Source of the DNA: Plazaster borealis
Taxonomy: Eukaryota; Echinodermata; Asteroidea; Forcipulatida; Labidiasteridae
Direction of reading: 5' to 3'
DNA length: 64,000 nt
Assembly (NCBI GenBank): GCA_021014325.1
Contig: CM037467.1
Coordinates: 1,798,001-1,862,000 of the forward strand
The position numbers and the translations under genes were made by a program. Below, one piece after another: positions 1-12,600 of this stretch (its first letter is position 1; the number at the start of each line of letters is the position of its first letter). The notes under the pieces are model-generated. The model searched no databases, was not told the DNA's origin, and was given only the letters and a program-made list of their open reading frames with translations.

Positions 1-275
1 TGGGACGTTAAGCCGTAGGTCCCGTGTGTTGTGTAATGCACGTAAAAGAACCCAGTGCACTTATCGTAAAGAGAAGGGGTTCGCCCGGTGTTTCTGGTTT
101 GATCGGCAGCATATTGCGCCACAGCACCTTGTAAACCATTATATGGTGCTATGTAAAGGAATAGGTCTCATACTTCAAAAATGTAGCCCCGCATACCTTG
201 CGGGAAAAACTTACTGATTGTCTGTTCAAGCGCCTTGAGTCTCTTATTGGTAGATACGTGCGCTATATAAGACTA

Positions 276-306
<31 letters not shown>
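1..306 (+). repeat. tRNA-derived SINE (family S1), 3' part, cut by the window start
   Basis: This closely matches the body of the full-length SINE at 44746-45170: the same GGGACGTTAAGCC start, GAACCCAGTGCACTTATCG core and GCGCTATATAAG near the end, then a (TTA)n tail at about 278-306. The tRNA-like head would lie upstream of the window. The GCGCTATATAA plus TTA tail also ends the LINE fragments in this window, which suggests (inference) that the SINE borrowed a LINE tail. Confidence 0.8.
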
Positions 307-309
<3 letters not shown>

Positions 310-522
310 TACGCTACACACTGGAAAGTCCGGGTGGATATTAACGTCCGCTGTCCGGCTGTCGGCAAAAAAATGTAGGAAAATCCAAAGTTGTAAAGGG
401 CGTTAATAAATGTCTACCTAAAGTCTGTCCAAATAAGATTTATGGATAAACACGTCATCCGTCGTGAAGTGTTTAAATGATTGTGCTAAAAGAGTTGCTT
501 TACATATTATCTCTCCCTGCAG
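307..522. other. intron sequence upstream of the first visible MMADHC exon
   Basis: No coding signal or named repeat is seen apart from the pyrimidine tract and acceptor (ctccctgcag) just before 523. Confidence 0.5.
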
Positions 523-662
523 AATTCTTGAGTTTGTTTCCCGGAATAAGGATAGAAAGCACAGATAAATTCACAGTGGTTACGCTCTGTCAGCGGACAA
601 GAAACAACATGACCGGGTGGAGTAATGAAGTAGAAGAGGAAAGGAATCAACTCCTGGAAAGT
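523..662 (+). CDS. MMADHC: MMADHC internal exon
   Basis: The acceptor ctccctgcag ends at 522 and the donor AGT|GTAAGA follows 662. The exon starts inside a codon (one base comes from the preceding exon) and ends in phase 0. It encodes [12 protein letters not shown] and then [19 protein letters not shown] and LLES, matching the conserved 'MT-W-EVE-ER--LL' stretch of MMADHC. A MITE begins only 21 bases after the donor. Confidence 0.88.
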
Positions 663-3600
663 GTAAGAATTTCTAATCTTTTTTAAAGGCACTAAAAATG
701 TTTGGAAATTGTTAAAGACCAGTATTCTCACTTGGTGTATCCCAACATATGCATAAAATTACAAGCCTTTGGGCTCAATTGGTCATCAAAGTTTTAAGAA
801 AATGATGAAAGAAAAAACACCCTTGTTGTACAAATTTGTGTGCTTTCAGATAGGAATAAAAACTTCTTGCAAGAAGTTTTTATTATTTTAGTGAGAAATT
901 ACATTTTTCTCAAAAACTATGTTACTTCAGAGGGAGTCGTTTCCTACAATGTTTTATACTATCAACAGCTCTCCGTTGCTTGTTACCAAGTAAGTTTTTA
1001 TGCTAGTATTTGTTTTGAGTCATTACCAAACGTGTACGATACCTTTAAGCTGAAAACTGAATAGATCTCGTAGAGTTCCACAATTTTATGTTTCTTCTGG
1101 ATTAATATTATAATATATTTCTGGTAATGAAACCAAGGATGCCTCCTAAGTGAACTTCATCACTTTAGCTCCAAAGCCTGAGGAAACCTGTCCAATGCTT
1201 AACTGCCTTTTATACCCTTTGTTGGTTGTCAAAGAGGGCGTTGTAGGCGTGGTTTGATCGGAGCCAAAGAGAGAGTTGTGACAACTTGCGATTAGAAGCC
1301 ATTTTGTGTCCAAAAAACGCAAGGGCGAAACATAGTCAGTGTTACTCGCAAGCCTGAGGAAACCTGTAAACAAGGGTGCTTGCTATGTGAACCAGAAACA
1401 CTGGGGTTAACTCCTATATATACTCTTCCACAATAAGTGTTCTGGGTTCTTTTACGTGCACTACCAATCCTGGTAAACGGGACTATACAGCTTAAAGTTT
1501 CAGCTTTCCCAATTGGCTAATCTGGATGATTTTGCCATCCAGGCATGTCACATGGTATCGATGTCCACAGCTGACAGAGAGGGCGTGCACAGCAGACGCA
1601 GACGACAATTGAGCTCAGCATTCTCTGTGTTCTATCTCAATATTGATAATCTATGTCCACAGCTGACATAGAGGGCGTGCAGCCTTGCACAGCAGACACA
1701 GATGACAATTGAGCTCAGCATTCTCTGTGTTCTATTTCTATATTGATACTCTATGTCCACAGCTGACATAGAGGGCGTGCACAGCAGACACAGATGACAA
1801 TTGAGCTCAGCATTCTCTGTGTTCTATTTCTATATTGATACTCTATGTCCATAAGCTGACACAGAGGGCTTGCACAGCAGACACAGATGACAATTGAGCT
1901 CAGCATTCTCTGTGTTCTATTTCTATATTGATACTCTATGTCCACAGCTGACACAGAGGGCGTGCACAGCAGACACAGATGACAATTGAGCTCTGCATTC
2001 TCCGTGTTCTATTTATTATGGGTTTCCTTTGTTGGATGTATGGCGCCCTCCCTTGGCCACATTTAGCCAACATCCATTAAACTATTTTCACAAAACTATG
2101 AAAATAAACAATTTTTAAGGAAGTGAGACAGTGTTTTCTTTTCATTTCTTGAGAATTAATTCCTTTTTCAGTTTTTTTTTTTTTTTGCTTCCTGAACGAA
2201 AGAGTCCGTTGTTAATGTTTTATTTTAGATTAAACAGACATCGTAAATATCAGGAACTTGAAATAAATTGTATACATTTAAAAGTTTAGTTACCTTACTT
2301 GATGTGCAGAAACAATCATCGAAACATTTTTTAAGATCAAGTATACTTAAAGATAGGGTCATACATGTAGATTGGTTTTTGTCAACGTAATGCTGAGTTA
2401 TAGGCAAAAGTATGAAGAAAGATACAATAAAAGTCACATGTAGAAGTTTCAGCTGATTACAGTTACTACAGAAAAAAGAAAAAACCGTCACAGTATTTTC
2501 ACAAGAATGTAGAATCCATCCAAGTTTAGCAAGGTGACGCGGGTACCAACCGCATCTCTGGCCGCAGCATTCGCGAACGGTCACCAACCCTCAGAAATCT
2601 GAGAAACGATTCACGCATGAATCGTTTCTCAGATTCAAATGTTATTGGGTGAAAAATGACCCAAACAATATGTTACTTGGAAGGTAATCCTTTCTCAAAA
2701 AAGTTTATACTATCAACAGCTGCAGTGCTTCTCACCAAGTAAGTTTTTATGGTCATTATAATTGATTGAGTATTTATCAATCTATGACCCTACCTTTAAT
2801 CATCAGAGCCAATTATCTAAAATCGCCTCCAATTTTAAAGTTTATTAAAAGGGTTTTTTTCTGTATCTCCTGACATTAGTTCATCAAGAGTGCTACAGAA
2901 ATGTGTCAAGTCTTAACAGAGGCTGGCTATTGGGCAGACTTCATTGACCCTTCATCAGGTCAAGCGGTGAGTACCAATTTATATGACCCCCTCCCCACCT
3001 CCCTCCCCTCCCCCTTTAGTGGCGTAAACCAGGGACCGATTTCATAGAGCTGCTTAACGGCCGATTATGTGCTTACTGAGCGATTATCCATTTCATAGCG
3101 CTGCTAATCGTAAGCACACCAAAAGGCATACTAACCTTCCGGTGCTTACTGTATGAAAATAAATGACGTAACAATGCAAACCATGGTGAACGTTCAAGCT
3201 GGCTGCCTAATTTTCTTGCTAACCTGTGAAATACGCTTACGCTTAAGCAAATTTTTCTGCTATAGTTAGCACAAAAATTTGCTCACCGTTCAGCAGCACT
3301 ATGAAATTAGCCCCAGAGGTGGACAGTGGGGCTGGAGCTCAGAATCCTTGCCCCGCCCCGTTTTGCCCCCCCCCCCAAAAAAAAACCACAATATTTATGT
3401 AAAAAAATGCACAAATGAATGGTTAGATGCATTAAATAGCCAACCCAAATGATGTCTTTGCCCCTGCTTGCCAACCACCCCCCCCCCCAGTGTCTGGTTA
3501 CGCCACTGTCCCACTTGTCCCCTTCCCTGTTTTCCTTTTTTTGCAGACAATAGTCATATCGGACTCAACCAATCCTTTATTGCACTATATTTGTTATTGG

Positions 3601-6600
3601 CAAACCTTTTTAACCCTAACTTTCCCGCGTCCTTTAAAAGCATCTTGAGGATTTTGAGTGTTTTTATGGACTGAAGCATGGTTGACATTAATCTATTCGC
3701 CCTTTGCACTGATCCGCAATGTGCGTGTAGAGCCTCGACTTCATGCTTCATTTGTATTGTATTTATGTATCTGTTTGGATGAAAGTGTCATCACATTACC
3801 ATGACAACACAGAGTTATATAATGCTTCTATTCACTGCTGTCCCCTATTTGAGGCTCTACACGCAAATGGCTGATCGTGCAAGGGGCGACTTTGAGACAG
3901 TGTGTATCGTTACATTTTGGTTGATTTTAAAGGATTGACATGATTGAGGCACTAGGGTTCCTACATAACTAGTACCATTTGATTTTTTAAGATTGAAGTA
4001 GTAGGGATCTTACATTTACTTTTGACAGTTGAATCTGAAGGATTAATTTTTTTTTAAAGGAAGTAGGGATTCTGCAAAACTCATACAATGTAAAATAATC
4101 CTCACATCAGGTGAAATTTAAGGATTGAGGCAGTAGGGATCCTACATAAACTCATATTGGTTGATTTTGGAGGATTGAGGCAGTAGAGATCCTACATCAA
4201 CTCATATTGGTTGATTTTGGAGGATTGAGGCAGTAGGGATCCTACATAAACTCATATCAGTTGATTTTGGAGGATTGAAGCAGTAGGAATCCTACATAAA
4301 CTCATATTGGTTGATTTTGGAGGATTGAAGCAGTAGGGATCCTACATAAACTCCTATCGGTTGATTTTGAAAGATTGAGGCAGTAGGGATCCTACATGTA
4401 CATAAACTCATATCGGTTGATTTTGGAGGAGTGAGGCAGTAGGCATCCCACATAAACTCATGATGGTTCATTTTGAAGGATTGAGGCAGTAGGGATCCTA
4501 CATAAACTCATATCGGTTGATTTTGAAGGATTGAGGCAGTAGGGATCCTACAAAAACTCATATTGGTTGGTTTTGAAGGATTGAGGCAGTAGGGATCCTA
4601 CATAAACTCATATTGGTTGATTTTGGAGGATTGAGGCAGTAGGGATCCCACATAAACTCATATCGGTTGATTTTGGAGGAGTGAGGCAGTAGGCATCCCA
4701 CATAAACTCATATCGGTTGATTTTGAAGGATTAATATAGTTGTCTGCAAGTAACATCACAGGTTAGGGTCAAACAGCTCCAGTGACAAGTTGTTAACTAC
4801 TGACATTATAGAAACAGTCAAGGTTGTTTTTTTTGTTGGCCCTGCCTTGCCTTCCAACGAGAAATATCAGTATTTTGTTTGACGTTTTGTTTACCTGTCT
4901 GCCAGATGATCATAAAAGTTCATTAAACGTCTTTGATAATGTACTCGCATCGTAAACTATTGCCGGCCAACCTTGCGTCATGATTCTAATCTGTTGCTAA
5001 GATACTGCATTGTGGCAGACTATGTTTATAACTATATCACAGCGTTCTGTGCTTGAAGTTTGGTCAAAGTTGTAATCCGTCACCATGGCAACATACACGT
5101 CAGTGTGATTTCCAGTTAGGTCTAGGTGTGTTTTGGTATTGTAGTGTCAGGGCATTGTTCAGTTGTGTACATATTACCTGTAAGTCACCCGACAAACCTA
5201 ACGCTGTCCAAAAAAATTAACCCAAATGATTAGCATTGTGTAGGAACTTTATTTCGTACTGGCCTGACTACTTATAACAGGCCTGTGAAATATCCGCTTT
5301 AAAGCGGATATCCGCTTTTTAAAATTTTTATTTCTGAGTTGTTTTTTGTTTTGTTTTGGGGTTTTTTTTTTGGGGGGGGGGGTTTGGGGGTTTTTTTTCC
5401 CCCGTTTTTTTTTCTCCCGTTTTTTTTTCTACTTCACTTTTTGGCCTTTTATATGCATGGCAACAGTAATGTAAAACTACAATAATGTGAAATAAGCCTA
5501 GTTACTGGATCAATGGGGTGCCCCAATTCGACCAGCGTAATTGCGTGACGCGCGCTCACTTGACGTTCCACGATCATTCTCACATTAAGTAGTGTTAACA
5601 GCTCTTTTTTTAAGGGTCCACTCACAGGCCTGTTATTAAAGGTAGGGTTATAGATTGGTAAATGCTCCAAAAATTAATGGCCATAAAAATTTACTTAGTA
5701 AGAAGCACTGTGGCTGTTGATAGCAATAAACTATTTTGAGAAAGGATTCCCTTCGAAGTTACACACCCACCATTCTTTTCAGAGCCACCTCAAATCAAAG
5801 AGAAATTTCATGTACCATGGTGTTATTGCAATCCTTACAAGAATCTACTTTTTGAATAGAACACAAAAACAAACTTTAGGGAGCAAGTCAGGTTTTTCTT
5901 ATATATTTTTTTTATAATCAGAATGAAATGATCATTTAATTATTGATTTTATTCCATAAGCAAAACCCAACCCCAATCAGAATTATTTCATAAACTTGTT
6001 AGTACTTTGGAATTAGATTACAGCAAATACATAAGCTTAATGATAATAATTTAAAGTGGGTACTTCCCTTGGGGCCCTATTTCCTTGAGCTGTTAAGCAG
6101 AAATTAATGCTCATCAAAATAAACTGCTAAGCGTGAATCATCAGTTAACCAGTCGTAAACAATACACAGCACATTAGCTGGTAACCTGTTTCTGCTATGC
6201 AAAACTCCTTGCGCTTAGCAGATTTGTAGCTTATCGGGCATATATGGAATTGGCTCGTGTTTTGCCGCGCTGTAAGGAGCACCACCTGTATGTTCACAGC
6301 TCGTCTGTTTCAATTATCAGGAAATGTCTGGACATTTCTACAAGTCAATTATTCTTTCAGCTGCTGTAGTACAATATTTTCATCTGTTCGTCAAATGAAT
6401 GTTATATTTTACACAAATTGAGAATATATGTTTTATGTGTATTTACATGAAAACAAAAGCTGAATTTTAGTATTTTTTAGTGAAGTAGTAAAAAATACAC
6501 ATTGCGAACTGATCAATATACCCAACATCTCATACATGAACAAGAAGTATAACTGATAAATTTTATGATTGCATGATCAGAAATTAGCCCAGAACAGAAA

Positions 6601-9600
6601 ACATATTTGCGTATGTACAATATTAATTCAAATCTTTTTTTGTTTAACCCATATCAGCAGGCCTCAAATTCCACGAAGGCCATGGCCTTCGTTGCCGTGA
6701 TCTTGGCCTTTGTGCCCCTTGTACAGTTTCCCATAGACTTTAATACTTTCAATGGAAGTGCCTTTTGCAAAATGAAAATGGCCTCGCCCTCTCAAAGATG
6801 AAAATCCAGGCCTGTATCAGTACAGGGTTGAGAAATAAACAGCAGAACATATGTGCTTTCAGAAAAGCTTAAAAACAAATCACTTAATCTACTTAAATGC
6901 TAATTCCCATTTTATTAAATTTTGCATTTAAAGGCAGGGTATACTTTTGGTAATTACTCCACAAAAATGACCGTAAAAATTTACTTGGTAAGGAACACTG
7001 GAGAGCTGTTGATATTATAAAACATTGTGAGAAATGACTACCTTAGAAGTACATACGTAGTTTGGTTTTAGAGAAAGAGGTAATTTTCACCCCAAACATT
7101 TGAATCTGAGAAAGGCTTCAGGCATGAATTACCACTGTTGGCCGTGTGCTTTAAAGGCACTGGACACGTTTGGTAATTACTCAAAATATATATTAGCATA
7201 AAAACTTACTTGGTGACGAGAAACGGAGAGCTGTTGATAGTATCAAACATTGTGAGAAACGACTCCCTCTGAAGTAACGTAGTTTTTGAGGAAGAGGCAA
7301 TTTTTCACTAAAATATTTGAATCTGAAAAAGACTTCAGGCCTGAAACCTTTTTCAGGCATCTGAAAGCACACAAATTTGTGCAACAACGGTGTTTTTTCT
7401 TTCATTATTTTCTCGCAACTATGATGACCAATTGAGCCCAAATTTTCACAGGCTTGTTATTTTATGCATATGTTGGGATACAACAAGTGAGAATACTGGT
7501 CTTGTGAATTACTAAACTACAAGATGTCCCCTGGATCCACTAAGTAGACACTGTATTCAGCTGAAACTGTCGCTGGTGACTTTTAGTGTATCTTTCTTGA
7601 TAATTTTGCCAAAAAACCAGCATTACAATACGTTGACAAAAAACAATCTATGACCCTACCTTTAAGCTTACAGTACATGTTAGCTGAATCTTACTAGAGT
7701 TTATCACATGAGAAAATGGTATTTCCCCGATTATCCATCCGCTCCCAACTGTTTCATTTTCAAGTGAACTTACATTTGTACACCTCATGACTATCATTTT
7801 CCTTTTACCTGGGCCCAATTCCATAGAGCTGCTTAAGCACAAAAAGTAACTAAGCACAACAAAATGATGCTTACCAGACTAAGGATACCAGCCAAAACTA
7901 CCATGTCACGTGTACAATTTGTGACTGGTATTCTGCTCATTTCTGCTAAGCAGAAAAATGTTTTAAAAGCAATATTTTCTGCTTAAGCAGCTCTATGAAA
8001 TTGGACCCTGCCCCGACACGAAATGAAAGTATGAAGCCAAAATGGTTATTTTAATCTCAGTATTAAGTTAACAATTACTGTACAAAGTATACAGTACAAG
8101 AACTGTCGAATAATAGAAACACACAAATAGATTTGTATGCAATCTGAGTAACCGGGAAGGAATATTACACCGGCCTGTGTCTCAAATGCACTGGGCCCTG
8201 TTAAAGCTGCTTAAAAGCACAAAAAGTAGCTAAGCACAACAAAATTATGCTTACCAGAATTTAGGGTTATCAGCCAAAATAACATGTCACATGTACCATC
8301 TGTGACTGGTGTTCTGCTCATTTTTTTCTTAGCAGAAATTTTAAAGCAATCTTTTCTGCTTAAAGGGACACGTAACTTTGGATTGGAAGATTTGGGCTAT
8401 AAAAAGCATTTGAAATCGTTTTACATTATTAAATCAATATTTTTGGAAAGATGTTTTATAAGTAGTTGATGATCCACACAAAATGTGGTTTTCCTTTTAC
8501 TTTGTGAGCTATCACGGTCTGTCATTTTGTTCAACAAAATGGCGGATCGTGTTAGTTCACAAAGTAAAAGGAAAACCACACAATTTCGAGGCATATTTGT
8601 GTGGATCATTATATTCTACTTGTAAAACATCTTTCCAACCATATTGACTTCATAACAAATGTTTTCAAATGCTTTTTATAGCCCACAGCGCCTAATCCAA
8701 GGCAACGTGTCCTTTTAAGCAGCTCTATTAAATTGGGCCGGGGTCTTGACCTTTGTGCCACCTTCACAAAGTTCTGTTTTAACTGAAGTTAAATTTTCTA
8801 CAAACAAAATGTTGTGTAATATCTAAAGTTGGTTCCTTTCAGCAGGAGTACTGTATGATAATAACAATATTCATAATTTACAGATTAAAGATCAGTACTC
8901 ATTTTGATTGACAATTTACCACTCCAATTTTTTACAACTTTCTGAATACTTTTTCTTTTTAAATATTTATAGTTTTTGTAATAGCACGTATGCATAGTTT
9001 TTGTTGTTCCTACATGTGTAATGTGAAAACAATACTTGTGCTGAGTATTGTTCTTCACACTTGGAATTAATTTTCACCGAGGCCATATTCATAAAGCTGT
9101 TTAGCAGAAAATTCTGCTCAGCAAATTTCTTTGCTAAGCAAGAAATGAGTTTCATATGAAACCAGGACGATTTGGCCACCAGGGCCCAATTTCATGAAGC
9201 ATGTAAGCACAAAAACTTGCTAAGCACAGAAAACTCTTACTTAAGAAAAATAGGTTACCAGCCAAAATACCATACAGTTACCATTGCTGTGACTGGTACC
9301 CCACTCATTTCTTGCTTAGCAAAGAAATTTGCTGAGCAGAATTTTCTGCTAAACAGCTTTATGAAATTGGTCCCTGGACACTTTGTCCGCAGGGTATCAT
9401 TCATATGGAATGGGGTACCTCCACAAGCAGTGACTACTCATGTCCAATGCCACAAGGAAACCTGTCCTCGTTACGGCAATCCTCCGAGTGTACGGGGCGA
9501 TCAGATCCACAAGGACCTGCCCCGTGAAACGTCCGGTGTCTAAATTCAGAATCTGGACGCGGTTGTCCGACTCATTATGGACGAGAAGGTACCCGCTACT

Positions 9601-12600
9601 TGTCGCCACGACCGCTCCAGGTTGAGAAAGCTTGTCCGAGGACCTCAACTCCTTCTGGTATTCGCCAGTCCCCTTAAAGATCTGAACACGGTTGTTTTTG
9701 GCCTCTGTGACAAAGACCATGTCGCTGGGATCGATGAAGATGTAGTTCGGGAAGTCAAACTCGCCAGGACCTGATCCATGCTTCCCGATCTGTCGCCAGA
9801 GTGCCCCTTCCAAGGTGAAGATGTAAAGGCAGTGAGCTCCTCGATCACTGATGTAGACTTTGTTTTCAGAGTTGATGGCGATTCCATATGGTTGCACGAA
9901 GCCATCGTGACCGAACTCTTGAACCTGTTTGCCTTCGAGAGTTAATATCCTCACCCGCTTCTTGTTGAGTAATAAGGCGATGATATTCGTTTGGTTAATT
10001 GCAAGAAGGATAGGCTCTTGTCCAGGAAACTGGATCTCATGTTTGAATTGGCCGTCTGAGGTCAGGCACTGAAGGCGTTCATTCTCAACAGTGTCAGCAA
10101 CCAACAGATCACCATCAGAAGTCAGAACTATATCCGTTGGATTATCGAACTGACCCTTGTCTTTCCCTCGACTTCCAATCTGCTCTTTCTCGCAAACAGG
10201 AATCACAACTTGAGCCAGCAGGGTGTCGTCCTTTCCCAATCGACTTACTTTCATCTCATAGAATCCAGGAACCTTTGGTATGTACTTCAAGGTGTACGTA
10301 CAGATGACTCCCCTCCGCTTGACAGTTCCAGTGACAGACCCATCAACATCTTTCCCTTCGGGATCGGAGATAGAAATCTTAAGGCTCTGAAGGGAAAGCT
10401 TCTGAGTTTTTCCTAAATCTTTATTGTCTCCGATTGAGAGTTGGTATTCCCTTGGCATCTCCATGGCGACAGTGCAGTTCCCAGCTATAATAGCCTTACT
10501 TGGGACGAGACGAACTGGTTTCACCCCAACCTCCAATGGACTATTCCGTATCGGATCCCCACTGATGGTAACATGAAGCAGGTGGTTCCCAACCTTCTCC
10601 GGAACATAGTTGACTTTATAAACACCATTGAGACAATCCATTACCTCGCATTGGGTAAACTTGCCCTCGGGGTCCTGTAGCCTAGCGCAGATGTCTGCCC
10701 CTCCCCCTTTACACTCCTCCCCTCTCTGATTTAACCCTTTAACTTTTGCTGTGTTCTCAGCGAGAACAAGAGCTGGGTGGGCGTTAACGATGCTCCGAGA
10801 GGGGTCTGCGTCACCGAGGTAAACCATTCCAAGACGATCCACAAAGGTATCGAACTGGCATACGATGCTTTTATCGGCGCGAGAGAAGTGAAAAGGAGTC
10901 TTCGCCAACTCAAGAGCTTTATCGATTGCTGAGATCATTTTCTCAAAGTCTGCTCTGCCCGTGTTGTTTCCATTGTGTTCTGCCTCGGCAACCGCATCAA
11001 TGCCATTTTTATTTTCATCACGTGTGTCTCCTTCGGAATCTCGCTCGGAGATTGTTCCCATCCCACCGTTCAGACACGTATGGTTGACGTTAACGGCCAT
11101 CCGTTTAGGAGCCAGCATGGAGCGCTTCAACCGTCGGTGCTCATGATGAAGCTTTGCCAGGAGGAGGTCTTCCCGTTCTTTGAGTTTCTGGTAGCAGTGT
11201 CTGAAGCAAGCCTGGACCTCTTGGCGAGTGGCTTCCACGTTGACCTCCAGGTCCCGCTCCCTCTTCGCAATCTCCTCATGAAGCTTGTCAAAGTTTTTCA
11301 TTGCCTTCTTGTCCAACGTCCTCATCTTGACCTTGGTGTCGGCGTCTTCAAGAGGTGGTTTCATCTTGACTCCTAGATCCTGATGAGCTACTGCTCCATT
11401 CGAGTCCACCACTATGTCACTGTCGTCCATTTTGATTCACTGCAATCAGAAAGATAACAATTAAAGCAAAGTTTATCCTTCAGATTTACAAGATTAACCC
11501 TAATCCTCCCAAATCCTCTTCACGAAGTTGGAGGATAGAGGGTTGTAGGTCCAAATAGCAATTGCGTATTACATACTAATCGTATTCAAGTCCAAACATA
11601 AGGATGGGAAGTGACATACATGTACACTCTTTCCTTATTTTCTTGCAACTTCGATGACCAATTGAGCCCAAACTTTCACAGCTTTGTTAAGTTATGCATA
11701 TATTTTGGGATACACTAAGTGAGAATACTGGTCTTTGACAATTACCCAACGTGTCCAGTGCCTTTAAGAAGCAATGTGTTAAAAAGCTTTCTTGCTGTAG
11801 GCCTACTGATGATACAAGTTGTCAAAACAAATACAGAGCTTGGGGCGTTTGTTTCACTTGAATGACTTTGAGAATCTGGGCAAAGTACTCTGACGGATTA
11901 GAATCTGAAATTATCGTTGTGCGATGTATGCATGCGTGGTAAATTGTACATTTTATATGCAAAAACTACAGGGTGCTTTAAAAAAAAATGTGTACACACA
12001 TTTGACAGCCATTTTCACCTACACTGTACCTACTTATAAGCTTTTACAACTATTTTTGTATTTCATAAAAGTGATGACCTTTGAGCACGAGTGGTGGAAA
12101 GAAATCTAAGAAATCAGTTATTTTGTTTTCAAAATATGGTAGTTTAAAGATTATTATGTGCAAATTTTGATTTGTCCACAAAGGTTTTCTTATCTCCACT
12201 TTGAGTACACATCAACGATAGCTTCTTCTGTTTTGTAATTTTGTTAACAATAAATAAGCACTAAATAAGAGTATTTTAAAGGCACTTTACACGTTTGGTA
12301 ATTACTCAAAATATATATTAGCATAAAAACTGACTTGGTAACGAGCAACAGAGAGCTGTTGATACATTTAGTATAAAACATTGTGAGAAACGACTCCCTC
12401 TGAAGTAACGTAGTTTTTGAGAAAGAGGTAAATTCTCACTAAAATAATAAAAACTTCTTGCAAGAAGTTTTTATTCCCAATCTGAAAGCACACAAATTTG
12501 TACAACAAGGGTGTTTTTTCTTTCATCGTTTTCTTGCAACTTCGATGACCAATTGAGCCTAAATTTTCACAGGCTTGTTATTTTATGCATTATGTTGGGA

